NCBI RefSeq assembly: GCF_003337735.1
Contig: NZ_QPJY01000007.1
Location: 124,001 to 188,000 of the forward strand
Direction: 5' to 3'
Origin: Thioalbus denitrificans
Lineage (GTDB): Bacteria > Pseudomonadota > Gammaproteobacteria > DSM-26407
DNA: 64,000 bases
Both the position numbers and the translations under genes were made by a program. This document shows positions 20,066-31,181 of the stretch, piece by piece; the stretch's first letter is position 1, and each line of letters opens with the position of its first letter. Below the pieces are notes generated by a model. It saw nothing but the letters and a program-made list of their open reading frames with translations, did no database searches and was not told the DNA's origin.

Positions 20066-21163
20066 ATGGCGGCTTTCCTCATGTACAGACTCCTGGTGAC
20101 CACGCTGCTGCTGTTCGCCCTGGCACCCGGATTGCGGGCGGCGGAGGCGCAGCGTCTCTACGAGGCCGCCGTCCCGGTGGCCGGCCAGACGGCGGAGGAG
20201 CGCCTGCCGGCGCTGCGCGAGGCCCTGCGCGCGGTGGCCGTGAAGGTGACCGGCCAACGCGGCGTGGCCGCTGATCCGGCCCTGGCGCCGGTGCTGGAGG
20301 CGGCCGAAACCCATGTGCAGCAGTACCGCTACGAGTCCGCCGGCGAGGGCGCCGAGCCCGCGCTGCGCCTCTGGGTCCGGTTCAACCCGGCCGGCGTGGA
20401 ATCCGCGCTGCGCGCCGCCGGCCTGCCTGTCTGGGGCCGCGAACGCCCCCTGACGCTCATGTGGGTCGTGGTGGACGACGGGCGCAACCGGTTGCTCGTG
20501 TCCGAATCGGAGCCCCCCGCCGCGGCGGCGGCGATCAACGGCCAGGCCCGGGTCCGGGCGCTGCCGATGCTGCTTCCCCTGCTCGACCTGGAGGATCGGA
20601 GCGCCGTTTCGGCGAGCGACGTCTGGGGCCGGTTCCAGGATGTCATCCTTGCCGGGTCCGGGCGCTATGGTGCCGACGCGGTGGTGGCGGGACGCGCCTA
20701 TCGCACCCGTGAAGGCGGCTGGCGTGGTGACTGGAGCCTGTTTGCCGGCGGTGCCGTGGCGGCGACCTGGGACAGCCGCGGCGAGACGCAGGCGGCGGTT
20801 CTCGCCGCCGCCGTGGACCGCGCGGCCGACACCCTGGCCGGGCAGGTCGGCCCCTCCATGGCCAGGGGACCGGGTGATTCCGTGCCGGGAGCGGAGGTTC
20901 AGCCCGGCGGGCAGCGGATGACCGTGATCGGCCTGGAGCGTTACGAGGACTATGGCCGCCTGTTGCGGACGCTCGAGTCGCTCCCGGTGGTCAAGTCGGT
21001 GCAGGTCACCGGTGCGGGTCCCGACCGGCTGGAACTGCGCCTGGAGCTGCTGGGAACGCGGATGGACCTGGAGCGCGCCGTGAGCCTGGAGCGGATGCTG
21101 GCGCCGGAGGCCGGGATGGCCGCGTCCGAGGACGGGGGGCTTACCTATCGATGGGTGCGCTGA
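20066..21163 (+). CDS. DUF2066 domain-containing exported protein
   Basis: Periplasmic protein of unknown function, up to 365 aa. The N-terminus is a signal peptide (hydrophobic LLVTTLLLFALAPG, cleavage near RAAEA). ATG 20081 would give a shorter, equally good signal peptide and is a real alternative; the GGAAGG site directly abuts ATG 20066. Body segments match DUF2066: LYEAAVPVAGQTAEER, then ALRAVAVKVTGQRG. In Pseudomonas and relatives the same gene sits between purM and hda, as here. It overlaps the next gene by 13 bases. Confidence 0.85.
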   Translation: MAAFLMYRLLVTTLLLFALAPGLRAAEAQRLYEAAVPVAGQTAEERLPALREALRAVAVKVTGQRGVAADPALAPVLEAAETHVQQYRYESAGEGAEPALRLWVRFNPAGVESALRAAGLPVWGRERPLTLMWVVVDDGRNRLLVSESEPPAAAAAINGQARVRALPMLLPLLDLEDRSAVSASDVWGRFQDVILAGSGRYGADAVVAGRAYRTREGGWRGDWSLFAGGAVAATWDSRGETQAAVLAAAVDRAADTLAGQVGPSMARGPGDSVPGAEVQPGGQRMTVIGLERYEDYGRLLRTLESLPVVKSVQVTGAGPDRLELRLELLGTRMDLERAVSLERMLAPEAGMAASEDGGLTYRWVR

Positions 21164-21708
21164 GGGCGCGTGACATTCCCAACCTGATAACCCTGCTGCG
21201 TATCGCCCTGGTACTGCCGGTGGTGTGGGCGCTGCTGCGGGAACGCTATCCGCTCGCCCTGTGGCTGTTCGCCGTCGCGGGCATCTCCGACGGGCTCGAC
21301 GGATTCCTGGCCAAGCACTTCCACTGGACCAGCCGTCTGGGCGCCATCCTCGATCCCATCGCCGACAAGTTGCTGCTCGTCTCCTGCTATCTCTGCCTGG
21401 GCTGGCTGGAGGTGCTTCCCCTGTGGCTGGTAGGGGTCGTGCTGGGACGGGACCTGTTCATACTCGCCGGCGCCACCGCCTACCATTTCCTCATCGGCCA
21501 CTATGATCCCGCACCCACCTGGATCAGCAAGACCAACACCTTCGCCCAGATCGTGCTGGTTATCGTGGTGGTGCTGCAGCAGGCGGCAGAGCCCTTCTCA
21601 ACCCACTTCGTGCTGTGGCTGATCTACACGGTCCTGGCCACCACCGTCACCAGCGGTGTGGACTATGTCTGGACCTGGGGGCGGATGGCCTGGGTGAACC
21701 GTTCATGA
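21151..21708 (+). CDS. CDP-alcohol phosphatidyltransferase family protein
   Basis: Inner-membrane enzyme, 185 aa with four to six helices. The diagnostic motif DGx2DGx2AKx8Gx2LDx3D is present as SDGLDGFLAKHF...SRLGAILDPIADK near residues 46-75. Members make phosphatidylglycerophosphate, cardiolipin or related lipids from CDP-diacylglycerol. The length and N-terminus (IPNLITLLRIALVLP) suit a PgsA-like enzyme, but the exact alcohol cannot be told. It overlaps the DUF2066 gene and is followed by hda after 28 bases. Confidence 0.88.
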   Translation: MGALRARDIPNLITLLRIALVLPVVWALLRERYPLALWLFAVAGISDGLDGFLAKHFHWTSRLGAILDPIADKLLLVSCYLCLGWLEVLPLWLVGVVLGRDLFILAGATAYHFLIGHYDPAPTWISKTNTFAQIVLVIVVVLQQAAEPFSTHFVLWLIYTVLATTVTSGVDYVWTWGRMAWVNRS

Positions 21709-21736
21709 TCCCGGGCGCCCCGGCCGGGCGGTTGGC

Positions 21737-22426
21737 ATGAGCGTACAGCTGCCCCTGTCGCTGCGCCTGCGCGACGACGCCACCTTCGAGAATTTCCTTC
21801 CCGGCGCCAACGGGGCGCTGGTGGCGGCGGTGCGGGCGAGCGCCGCCGGCACGGGGGATCGCTTCCTCTGCTTCTGGGGGCCGCCCGGCAGTGGCCGGAC
21901 CCATCTCCTGCAGGCCGCCTGTCACCTGGCCGGCGGCCTCGACCTGCCGGCGGCCTATCTGCCGCTGGGGGAGGCGCTGCTCGCCCCCGCGGTGCTGGAG
22001 GGGCTGGAGTCGCTGGCGCTGGTGTGCCTGGACGATCTGGACCGGGTGGCGGGAACGGCGGAATGGGAAACCGCCCTGTTCCACTTCTACAACCGGGCCC
22101 GGGAGGCAGGCACGGTGCTGCTGGTGGCGGCCGGGACGCCTCCGGGCGGCCTCGGCATCCGCCTCGCCGATCTGCGCAGCCGGCTGGCATGGGGTCCGGT
22201 CTACCAGCTCCGGCCCCTCGACGACGGGGGTAGGCTGGCGCTGTTGCGGCTGCGCGCCCAGGCCCGCGGGCTGGAGCTCGAGGACGGCGTGGCCGCCTAC
22301 CTGCTGCGCCGCTGCGCGCGGGATCCCCGGGACCTGATGGAACTGCTGGAAACCCTCGACCGGGCCTCCCTGGTCAATCAGCGGCGTCTCACCATCCCCT
22401 TCGTCAAGTCGGTGCTGGGGCTATGA
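21737..22426 (+). CDS. hda: DnaA regulatory inactivator Hda
   Basis: AAA+ DnaA paralogue that, with the DNA-loaded sliding clamp, stimulates DnaA-ATP hydrolysis after initiation. 229 aa, the normal length. The clamp-binding motif QLPLSLRL is at residues 4-11. The Walker A position reads GPPGSGRTH (Arg in place of the usual Lys, a known feature in DnaA-related Hda proteins), and the Walker B-like LVCLDDLDRV follows. The DnaA-type DNA-binding domain IV is absent, as expected. It is last in the DUF2066-pgsA-like-hda run. Confidence 0.93.
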   Translation: MSVQLPLSLRLRDDATFENFLPGANGALVAAVRASAAGTGDRFLCFWGPPGSGRTHLLQAACHLAGGLDLPAAYLPLGEALLAPAVLEGLESLALVCLDDLDRVAGTAEWETALFHFYNRAREAGTVLLVAAGTPPGGLGIRLADLRSRLAWGPVYQLRPLDDGGRLALLRLRAQARGLELEDGVAAYLLRRCARDPRDLMELLETLDRASLVNQRRLTIPFVKSVLGL

Positions 22427-22457
22427 GCGCCCTGTATGCTGCTGCCCGAATCCGGGG

Positions 22458-22907
22458 CTACAGCGTAGGGTAGAGCCGCTCCGGCAGGTGTTCACGAATC
22501 TCGCGGCCATCCAGGTGGACCAGGTTCTGGTCCAGTTCCAGGATGACCCGCTCCCGGGCCGGCGGGCTCAGGCGCCCGCGCAGGAGGCCCAGGAAACGGG
22601 GGGCCGCGACGAGCACGAGGGCGTCGAACCGCCCCTCAGTGCGCCCCGCCTCCAGGCGCTCGGCCACCTGGATGGCGAAGTTCACGGCCTCCTGCTCCTT
22701 GGGCGCCACGCCGGCCGCCTTGGCATGCCTGCCGGCGCCGGTGCTGTCGAAGGTGCGTCCCGGCAGGTCGGAGACCAGCTCCCGCTCATGCAGGCGGCCT
22801 TCGGGGTGAACCATCTCCTCCAGTTCCTCCAGTGGGCCAGCCGCCGACTCCGCCGCGAACAGCCGCGCGACCGTACTGCTTGCCACCACGACCCATACCC
22901 GTTTCAT
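22458..22907 (-). CDS. Host attachment protein family (AtsE-like, pfam Host_attach)
   Basis: 149-aa soluble protein beginning KRVWVVVASSTVARLFAAE, the family's N-terminal strand, with SDLPGRTFDSTGAGRHA and FDALVLVAAPRFLGLLR later. The family is named after a plant-attachment phenotype in Agrobacterium; its fold resembles archaeal release-factor/Pelota middle domains. Its role in a free-living gammaproteobacterium is unknown. It is a single gene convergent with hda. Confidence 0.85.
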   Translation of the reverse strand: MKRVWVVVASSTVARLFAAESAAGPLEELEEMVHPEGRLHERELVSDLPGRTFDSTGAGRHAKAAGVAPKEQEAVNFAIQVAERLEAGRTEGRFDALVLVAAPRFLGLLRGRLSPPARERVILELDQNLVHLDGREIREHLPERLYPTL

Positions 22908-23057
22908 GGCCTGTGCCTCCCGGTGTCCCTGGTCATGGTTTCAGCATAGGTGGCCGCGGTCGGGTTGTGAATGTCCGTCTTGCAGGCGCCTCTCCGGACC
23001 CTTTGAGCAGGCCTCCATGCGGGCGGAACCGGTCCCGGGCCGTGGGTGCGCGGGCCC

Positions 23058-25338
<2,281 letters not shown>

Positions 25339-25354
25339 GCCCCGATATCCGTTG

Positions 25355-26719
25355 ATGACCATCCTGCCCCGGACCCGCTCCCTAGCCGTACTGCTCATCC
25401 TCTGGATGTGCGGTGTCCCGCCAGTCGCCGTGGCCGCCCCCGAGCCAGCCGCGGAGCCGGCGTTGCCGGAGGGTGAAGCTGGTGTGGCGCCCACGTCCGC
25501 ACCGGAGCCGTTGCCCGAACCGCTGACCCTGGAGGCGGCGCTGGCCCTCGCCGACGCGCCCCACCCGACGCTGGCCCGTGCGGCGGCGGGCGTGGAGGAG
25601 GCGCGGGCCCTGCAGGGCCAGGCCGCGGCCGGGGACGACCTGACGGTCAGGCTGAACGGAGAGCTGTTCTGGACCGAGCCGAACGAGGTCTCGCCCTACG
25701 ATCACGACGATAACCGGCTCTCCCTGCTGGCCAGCAAGACGCTCTACGACAGCGGCCGCAGCAGCGCGCTGGAAGCCGCCGCCGAACATGGCGTCAAAGG
25801 GGAGGAGTTGCGCTACCTCGGCAGCCGGGAGCAGCGGCGGCTCGAGATCATGCGCCGCTACTTCGACGTCCTGCTCGCCGACACTGCCTTCGCCCGCGAC
25901 GACGAGGCGCTGGCGGTGGCTTTCGTGGCCTATGACAAGGCCCGGGAGCGCAACGAACTGGGCCAGCTGTCGGACATCGAGCTGTTGCGCCTGGAGAGCG
26001 GGTTCCGCGCCGCACGGAGCACCCGGGTGGCCAGTGATGCCGACCGGCGCGCCGCACGCTCCCGCCTGGCCATGGCCCTGAACCGGCCCGATGACCTGCC
26101 GGGGACGCTGCTCGAACCCGATCTCTCCGGCAACGACCGGGAGCTGCCGGTGCTGGAGGAGATTCTGGCCCGGACCCTGGCGGGCAACAGCACCATGCTG
26201 GCCCTGCGGGAGTCGGTACAGGCGGCGCAGCGGGAGATCGAGGCCGCCCGGGCCCTGCGCGGGCCGACTCTCAGCGGCCAACTGGAGCTGAACGAATACT
26301 CCCGCGACACCTCCACCCGGGATGATGCCCGGGTGGGGCTGGTGCTGTCCGTGCCGCTGTGGCAGGGCGGGCGCGTGGATGCCGCCCTGGCCAAGGCCCA
26401 GGCGCGCCTGCATCGGGCCCAGGCGGAGCTCGAGGCCCGGCGCCTGGAGTTGCGCCAGGCGGTGCTCGAGGCCTGGCAGGAGATCGCCAACCTGCGTGAG
26501 CGGCGCGAGTCGATGGTTGCGCTCAACGACTACCGGGAGCTCTACCTGGACCGCAGCCGCGCGCTCTATGAGCTTGATGTGAAGACCGATCTGGGCGATG
26601 CGATGGTGCAGATGACGGATGCGCGCTTCAAGACCGTCGAAACCGACTATCGGCTGGCCCTTGCGTGGGCACGCCTGGACGCCCTGCAGGGGGCCCTCAT
26701 CGAACGCTCCGAGGACTGA
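25355..26719 (+). CDS. TolC-family outer membrane efflux protein
   Basis: Outer-membrane channel component of 454 aa. After an N-terminal signal sequence and a Pro/Ala/Glu-rich linker, it shows the family's duplicated pattern: LTLEAALALADAPHPTLARAAAGVEEARA, then long coiled-coil helices and the repeat half from about residue 275 (GVxLSVPLWQGGRVDAALA-like). The ATG at 25355 is chosen over upstream in-frame codons that lie inside the thioredoxin gene. It is followed six bases later by a HlyD-type adaptor, but no inner-membrane pump gene is present. Confidence 0.88.
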   Translation: MTILPRTRSLAVLLILWMCGVPPVAVAAPEPAAEPALPEGEAGVAPTSAPEPLPEPLTLEAALALADAPHPTLARAAAGVEEARALQGQAAAGDDLTVRLNGELFWTEPNEVSPYDHDDNRLSLLASKTLYDSGRSSALEAAAEHGVKGEELRYLGSREQRRLEIMRRYFDVLLADTAFARDDEALAVAFVAYDKARERNELGQLSDIELLRLESGFRAARSTRVASDADRRAARSRLAMALNRPDDLPGTLLEPDLSGNDRELPVLEEILARTLAGNSTMLALRESVQAAQREIEAARALRGPTLSGQLELNEYSRDTSTRDDARVGLVLSVPLWQGGRVDAALAKAQARLHRAQAELEARRLELRQAVLEAWQEIANLRERRESMVALNDYRELYLDRSRALYELDVKTDLGDAMVQMTDARFKTVETDYRLALAWARLDALQGALIERSED

Positions 26720-26725
26720 ACCGAT

Positions 26726-27532
26726 ATGCTCATGACCAACCCGATGAAGAGCCTTCTCCTGGCCGCCCTGCTGTCCGGAGCGCCCCTGCTGCAGGCGGCT
26801 GACGGGAAGGACGCCGCCGGAGCGACGGCCGGTGCGCAGGCCACCCTGCATTGGGCCCGCAGAGTGGAACTGGGCACCCCGGTGTCCGGCGTCGTGGCCG
26901 AGGTGCTGGTGGAGGTGGGCGACCGGGTCGCTGCCGACCAGGTTCTGCTGCGGCTCGACCCACGCCGTTTCGAGGCCGAGGTGGCCCGCGCCCGGGCGGA
27001 GGTGCGGCGGCTCGAGCTCGCCCGCGGCGAGGCGAAGCAGGAACTGGAGCGGGCCGAGGAGCTCTACGCCCGCACCGTCATCTCCGCCCATGACCTTGAG
27101 CAGGCGAAGATCGACTTCGCCGCCGCCGACGCCGAGTATGCCTCGGCCCATGCCGCGGCCACCCAGGCCCGGATGGATCTGCAGGACAGCGCGGTGCGCT
27201 CGCCCATCGAAGGGGTGGTGGTGCAGCGTCGGGCCGAGGTGGGACAGACCGTGGTGAGCCGGCTGGAGAGCCGGCCACTGCTGGTGGTGGCCGACAACAC
27301 CGCCATGGTGGCACGCGCCCGCCTCGGCGCCGATGCCGTGGCGCTGGTGCGCCCGGGGCAGCAGGCCACCGTGGAAGTGGGTGGGCGTCGCTACACCGGC
27401 AGCGTGACCGAGCTGGGTCTCGAGCCGGTGGAGGAGTTCGGGAGTCCCGAGTACAGCGTGGGCGTCAGCTTCAGCCCGGTTGCCGAGGTGCCCCTGCGGG
27501 CCGGACTCTCGGCGACGGTGGAGTTCAAGTGA
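26726..27532 (+). CDS. HlyD/RND-type periplasmic adaptor protein
   Basis: Membrane-fusion protein of 268 aa, short for the family. Signal sequence first, then the lipoyl-like half motif GTPVSGVVAEVLVEVGDRVAADQVLLRL, a short alpha-hairpin, the matching lipoyl half VRSPIEGVVVQRRAEVGQTV, and a beta-barrel domain. Its hairpin is shorter than that of AcrA. It joins the adjacent TolC protein with a pump encoded elsewhere, or with a non-canonical partner. Start: ATG 26726 or 26732. Its stop overlaps the acylphosphatase start. Confidence 0.87.
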   Translation: MLMTNPMKSLLLAALLSGAPLLQAADGKDAAGATAGAQATLHWARRVELGTPVSGVVAEVLVEVGDRVAADQVLLRLDPRRFEAEVARARAEVRRLELARGEAKQELERAEELYARTVISAHDLEQAKIDFAAADAEYASAHAAATQARMDLQDSAVRSPIEGVVVQRRAEVGQTVVSRLESRPLLVVADNTAMVARARLGADAVALVRPGQQATVEVGGRRYTGSVTELGLEPVEEFGSPEYSVGVSFSPVAEVPLRAGLSATVEFK

Positions 27533-27807
27533 CCCATCCCGTCTGCCTGCGCTGCATCGTCTCCGGGCGCGTGCAGGGGGTCTGGTACCGCGCCGGCACC
27601 CGCCAGCGGGCCACCGGGCTCGGGCTGAGCGGTCATGCCCGCAACCTCTCCAATGGCGACGTGGAAGTGCTGGCCTGCGGCGAACCCGAAGCCGTGAAGA
27701 CGCTCTGCGACTGGCTGTGGGAGGGCACCCCGGCGGCCGAGGTCACCGACGTGGCCTGCGAGACCGTTCCCGCCCCGGCCCGCCTCGAGGGCTTCACCAC
27801 GGGTTAA
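27529..27807 (+). CDS. acyP: Acylphosphatase
   Basis: Small cytosolic enzyme of 92 aa that hydrolyses acyl phosphates such as acetyl- or carbamoyl-phosphate. The signature VSGRVQGVWYRAGTRQRA gives the catalytic Arg near residue 21, and the later GHARNLSNGDVEVLACG supplies the catalytic Asn. It starts at GTG 27529, overlapping the adaptor gene stop by four bases. Confidence 0.95.
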   Translation: MTHPVCLRCIVSGRVQGVWYRAGTRQRATGLGLSGHARNLSNGDVEVLACGEPEAVKTLCDWLWEGTPAAEVTDVACETVPAPARLEGFTTG

Positions 27808-27820
27808 AGGCTTTTTCAGC

Positions 27821-28062
27821 CAACCGCAGATTTGCGTTGATTTGCGTGAATATTACCGCGGCACCGGTGGCCCGGAGTGGCGCTTGACAGCAGGTGGCCT
27901 CCCGCCGGCACCAGAGTGGCTGGTTGCCATGCGGTTCCCCAGGGCGGAACTCCGGCGCTGCTTGTTCGTTCCCCCATGGCAATGAGTAGTGCCGCTCTGC
28001 TGTCTGCCCCCCAATCAACGCTAATCAACGTCAATCTGCGGTTCAGTCAATCTGCGGTTCAG
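27821..28062. repeat. Composite inverted-repeat element A
   Basis: The left arm at 27821-27850 (CAACCGCAGATTTGCGTTGA and on) and the right arm at 28013-28046 are inverted copies built of CGCAGATT and CAACGTCAAT-like units. The last part of the right arm is duplicated at 28047-28062. The ~160-base core is unique. It fills the gap between the convergent acyP and proS genes. Confidence 0.8.
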
Positions 28063-28105
28063 ATTTTTTCCTTCCGCCTTCAGGTCGCCACGGCGGAGTC
28101 GGTGC

Positions 28106-29821
28106 CTACCCCGCCAGTCGTTCCAGCAGGAAGTCCATGACGCCGTCGAGCGGGATGTTCTGGGACTCGCTGTCGCGGCGGCCCTTGTACTCGATCTCGC
28201 CGCTGTCGAGGCCGCGTTCGCCCAGCACCAGGCGATGGGGAATGCCGATGAGCTCCATGTCGGCGAACATCACGCCGGGGCGCTCCCTGCGGTCGTCGAA
28301 CAGCACCTCGAAGCCGTTGGCGGTGAGTTCCCGGTAGAGGGTTTCGGCGGCCTCGCGCAGGCGCTGGGACTTGTGCATGTTCATGGGCAGCAGGGCCACC
28401 TGGTAGGGGGCGATGGCCTGGGGCCAGATGATGCCCCGCTCATCGTTGTTCTGCTCGATGGCGGCCGCCACCACCCGGGAGACCCCGATGCCGTAGCAGC
28501 CCATGGACATCACCACCGCCTGGCCGCTTTCGTCCAGCACCGTGGCGTTCATGGCGCGGCTGTACTTCTCCCCCAGCTGGAAGATGTGCCCCACCTCGAT
28601 GCCGCGGGCGATGGCGAGGGTGCCGTTGCCGTCGGGGCTGGGGTCGCCCGGCACCACGTTGCGGATGTCGGCGACGGCCGGCTCGGGGAGATCCCGGCCC
28701 CAGTTCACCCCGGTGAGGTGCTTACCGTCCACGTTGGCGCCGCAGACGAAGTCGGCCACTACCGCGGCGCTGCGATCCACGATGACGGGGATGGCGAGAC
28801 CCACCGGGCCGAGGGAGCCCACGCCGCAGCCCAGCGCGGCGCGGATGTCGGCGTCGGCGGCGAATTCCAGCGGGTCGGCCACGGCCGTGAGCTTGCCCGC
28901 CTTGATGGCGTTGAGCTCGTGGTCACCGCGCAGCACCAGCGCCACCAGCGGGGCCTCGGCGCTGTCGCCCCTCACCACCAGGGTCTTGAGTGTCTGTCCG
29001 GGAGGCACGTCGAGGAACGCGGAGACCTCCTCGATGGTGTGCTGCTCCGGGGTGTCCACGGTGGCCATCCCGGCGCCGGGGGCCGGCCGCGCCTGCGCGG
29101 GGGCCAGGGCCTCGGCCAGCTCCACGTTGGCGGCGTAGTCGCTGGCGTCGGAGAAGGCGATGGCGTCCTCGCCCGAGTCGGCCAGCACATGGAACTCGTG
29201 GGAGCCGCTGCCGCCGATGGCGCCGGTGTCGGCCAGCACCGGGCGGTAGGTGAGGCCGATGCGGTCGAAGATGCGGCAGTAGGCCTCGTGCATCACCCGG
29301 TAGGTCTCCTCCAGGGAGGCCATGTCCAGGTGGAAGGAGTAGGCGTCCTTCATCAGGAATTCGCGGGCGCGCATGACGCCGAAGCGGGGCCGGCGCTCGT
29401 CGCGGAACTTGGTCTGGATCTGGTAGAAGTTGGCCGGCAGCTGCTTGTAGCTGCGCAGTTCGTTGCGGATGAGGTCGGTGATGACCTCCTCGTGGGTGGG
29501 GCCGAAGCAGAATTCCCGCTGGTGACGGTCCTTGAGGCGCAGCATCTCCGCGCCCATGTCCTCCCAGCGCCCCGACTCCTGCCACAGCTCCGCCGGCTGC
29601 ACCGCCGGCATCAGCACCTCCTGGGCCCCGGCCCGGTCCATCTCCTCGCGCACGATGGTCTCCACCTTGCGCAGCACCCGCAGCCCCAGGGGCAGCCAGG
29701 TGTAGAGCCCCGCGGCCAGCTTGCGGATCATGCCCGCGCGCAGCATGAGCTTGTGGCTGATGACCTCGGCGTCGGCCGGGGTCTCCTTGAGGGTGGCGAG
29801 CAGCAGTCGTGAGGTTCGCAT
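28106..29821 (-). CDS. proS: Prolyl-tRNA synthetase (bacterial type)
   Basis: Charges tRNA-Pro. 571 aa with the class II motifs and the inserted editing domain of the bacterial-type enzyme. The N-terminus is [20 protein letters not shown]; motif 2/3 segments [26 protein letters not shown] and [21 protein letters not shown] are clear. It is transcribed alone. Composite repeat elements lie on both sides. Confidence 0.97.
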   Translation of the reverse strand: MRTSRLLLATLKETPADAEVISHKLMLRAGMIRKLAAGLYTWLPLGLRVLRKVETIVREEMDRAGAQEVLMPAVQPAELWQESGRWEDMGAEMLRLKDRHQREFCFGPTHEEVITDLIRNELRSYKQLPANFYQIQTKFRDERRPRFGVMRAREFLMKDAYSFHLDMASLEETYRVMHEAYCRIFDRIGLTYRPVLADTGAIGGSGSHEFHVLADSGEDAIAFSDASDYAANVELAEALAPAQARPAPGAGMATVDTPEQHTIEEVSAFLDVPPGQTLKTLVVRGDSAEAPLVALVLRGDHELNAIKAGKLTAVADPLEFAADADIRAALGCGVGSLGPVGLAIPVIVDRSAAVVADFVCGANVDGKHLTGVNWGRDLPEPAVADIRNVVPGDPSPDGNGTLAIARGIEVGHIFQLGEKYSRAMNATVLDESGQAVVMSMGCYGIGVSRVVAAAIEQNNDERGIIWPQAIAPYQVALLPMNMHKSQRLREAAETLYRELTANGFEVLFDDRRERPGVMFADMELIGIPHRLVLGERGLDSGEIEYKGRRDSESQNIPLDGVMDFLLERLAG

Positions 29822-30224
29822 GGTCGGGTTTCGCTGTCCTGGGTCGTGGGCGCAAAACCCCTATTGTATGCACTCGGCCGGGAAGCGTCAGCATCCGGGC
29901 TTCGATACCCGTCGTGGAAAAGTTGTTCACCACGAAGGCACGAAGGAAAAAGACAAAAGCAATCTATCCGCAGATTACGCAGATTACGCAGATTAAAAAG
30001 AACCCAACTATTGTTGTTCCGTGTCGCGGTGCATGGGCTTATGCGTGGCCATGCATACAGAAATACCTCAACGGTCTCTACGAACCGACAACAACTCGGT
30101 TGCCGGTTTAATCCCCCTTGGGCAACCCCGGTATCGCTCCAAAGAAATCTGCGTAATCTGCGTAATCTGCGGTTAACAAGTCTTTATCTTCGTGTTCTTC
30201 GTGCCTTCGTGGTGAAAAAATGCC
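29822..30224. other. Intergenic region upstream of proS, mostly repeat element B
   Basis: About 400 bases without a supported gene. The first ~100 bases must carry the proS promoter and leader; the remainder is composite element B, which ends only nine bases from the SDR stop codon. Confidence 0.6.
29926..30216. repeat. Composite inverted-repeat element B (nested arms)
   Basis: Outer arms TTCACCACGAAGGCACGAAG (29926-29945) and its complement near 30197-30216 enclose inner arms built of three CGCAGATTA units (29968-29995 and 30146-30173). The core of about 150 bases is unique. The same two-layer design occurs at 55106-55410. The arms could pair as RNA or DNA over more than 70 bases in total. 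Confidence 0.85.
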
Positions 30225-31073
30225 TCACCGGTTCTCGCCGCGGGAGACGCGGTGCAGGACGGCGTCGAGGGCCCGGTGGGGCAGCAGGCGGCGGAGGGTG
30301 GCGAACAGGTGGGTGGGGAGGGTGACGTAGTAGCGCACCCTGGGGCGGGGGCTCTCCAGGGCGTGGACCACCTTGCTCAGCACCGCCTCGGGGCCGAGGG
30401 TGAAGGGGGCGGCCGGTCCCCGTTTCGTGAGCCGCCGCTCCATGGCGCGGTAGGTCTCGCGGTGGGGACTCGACTCGGCGTCGATGTGGCGCCGGAAGGC
30501 GGCATGGGCATTGTCGCGGAAGCGGCTGACGATGGGGCCCGGCTCCACCAGGCTGACATGGATGCCGGTGCCGGCCAGTTCCAGGCGCAGGGTGTCGGTG
30601 AGGCCCTCGAGGGCGAACTTGCTGGCGTTGTAGGCGCCGCGGTAGGGGAGGCTGACGAGTCCCAGCACGGAGCTGTTCTGGACGATGCGCCCGTGCCCCT
30701 GGGCGCGCATGACCGGGAGGACCCGGTTGGTGAGCTCCAGGGTGCCGAACAGGTTGGTCTCGAACTGGGCCCGCAGGGCGTCGCGGGTGAGATCCTCCAC
30801 GGCGCCGGGCTGGCCGTAGGCGCCATTGTTGAACAGGGCGTCGAGGCGCCCACCCGTGCGCTCCAGGATCGTGCCGAGGCTGGTGGCGATGGAGTCGCTG
30901 TCGTCGAGATCCAGGACCAGCGACTCGAGGCCCAGCGCCGTCAGCCGCTGCACGTCGGCGGGCTTGCGGGCGGTGGCGAAGACCCGCCAGCCGCGCCCGG
31001 CGAGCCCCTGGGCCACGCACAGTCCGATGCCGCTGGAGCAGCCGGTGACGAGAACGGATCGGGGTTGGTTCAA
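30225..31073 (-). CDS. Short-chain dehydrogenase/reductase
   Basis: Classical SDR of 282 aa, with unknown substrate. Rossmann motif TGCSSGIG near residue 10, NNGAYGQ (NAG-type) near residue 78, and catalytic Ser/Tyr/Lys in NSSVLGLVSLPYRGAYNASK. The start is TTG 31071-31073 with a near-perfect AAAGGAGG five bases upstream; the longer ATG-initiated reading is not supported. The Tyr-x-x-x-Lys reads YNASK. Close in pattern to YbbO-like enzymes. A REP-like hairpin lies 24 bases upstream of the start. Confidence 0.9.
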   Translation of the reverse strand: MNQPRSVLVTGCSSGIGLCVAQGLAGRGWRVFATARKPADVQRLTALGLESLVLDLDDSDSIATSLGTILERTGGRLDALFNNGAYGQPGAVEDLTRDALRAQFETNLFGTLELTNRVLPVMRAQGHGRIVQNSSVLGLVSLPYRGAYNASKFALEGLTDTLRLELAGTGIHVSLVEPGPIVSRFRDNAHAAFRRHIDAESSPHRETYRAMERRLTKRGPAAPFTLGPEAVLSKVVHALESPRPRVRYYVTLPTHLFATLRRLLPHRALDAVLHRVSRGENR

Positions 31074-31096
31074 GACGGCCTCCTTTGAGGATGCTG

Positions 31097-31130
31097 CCAA
31101 TGGTCGAGCGCCGCCCTGTTCGATCATTGG
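31097..31130. repeat. REP-like palindrome 1
   Basis: The arms CCAATGGTCGA and TCGATCATTGG are complementary except for one base, around a 12-base GC-rich loop. 27 of 34 positions match the second copy at 34206-34239. It lies in the 5' leader of the SDR gene, between that gene and the upstream diguanylate cyclase gene on the same strand. Confidence 0.7.
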
Positions 31131-31181
31131 CGCTGCCCGTATGCCGGTGAACCGGCCCGACAGTGTACCCGGTCGCGGCCC

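Noticed and set aside
29968-30173. CRISPR array
   Set aside because: The repeated CGCAGATTA units are tandem without spacers and occur as inverted arms; no cas genes are present.
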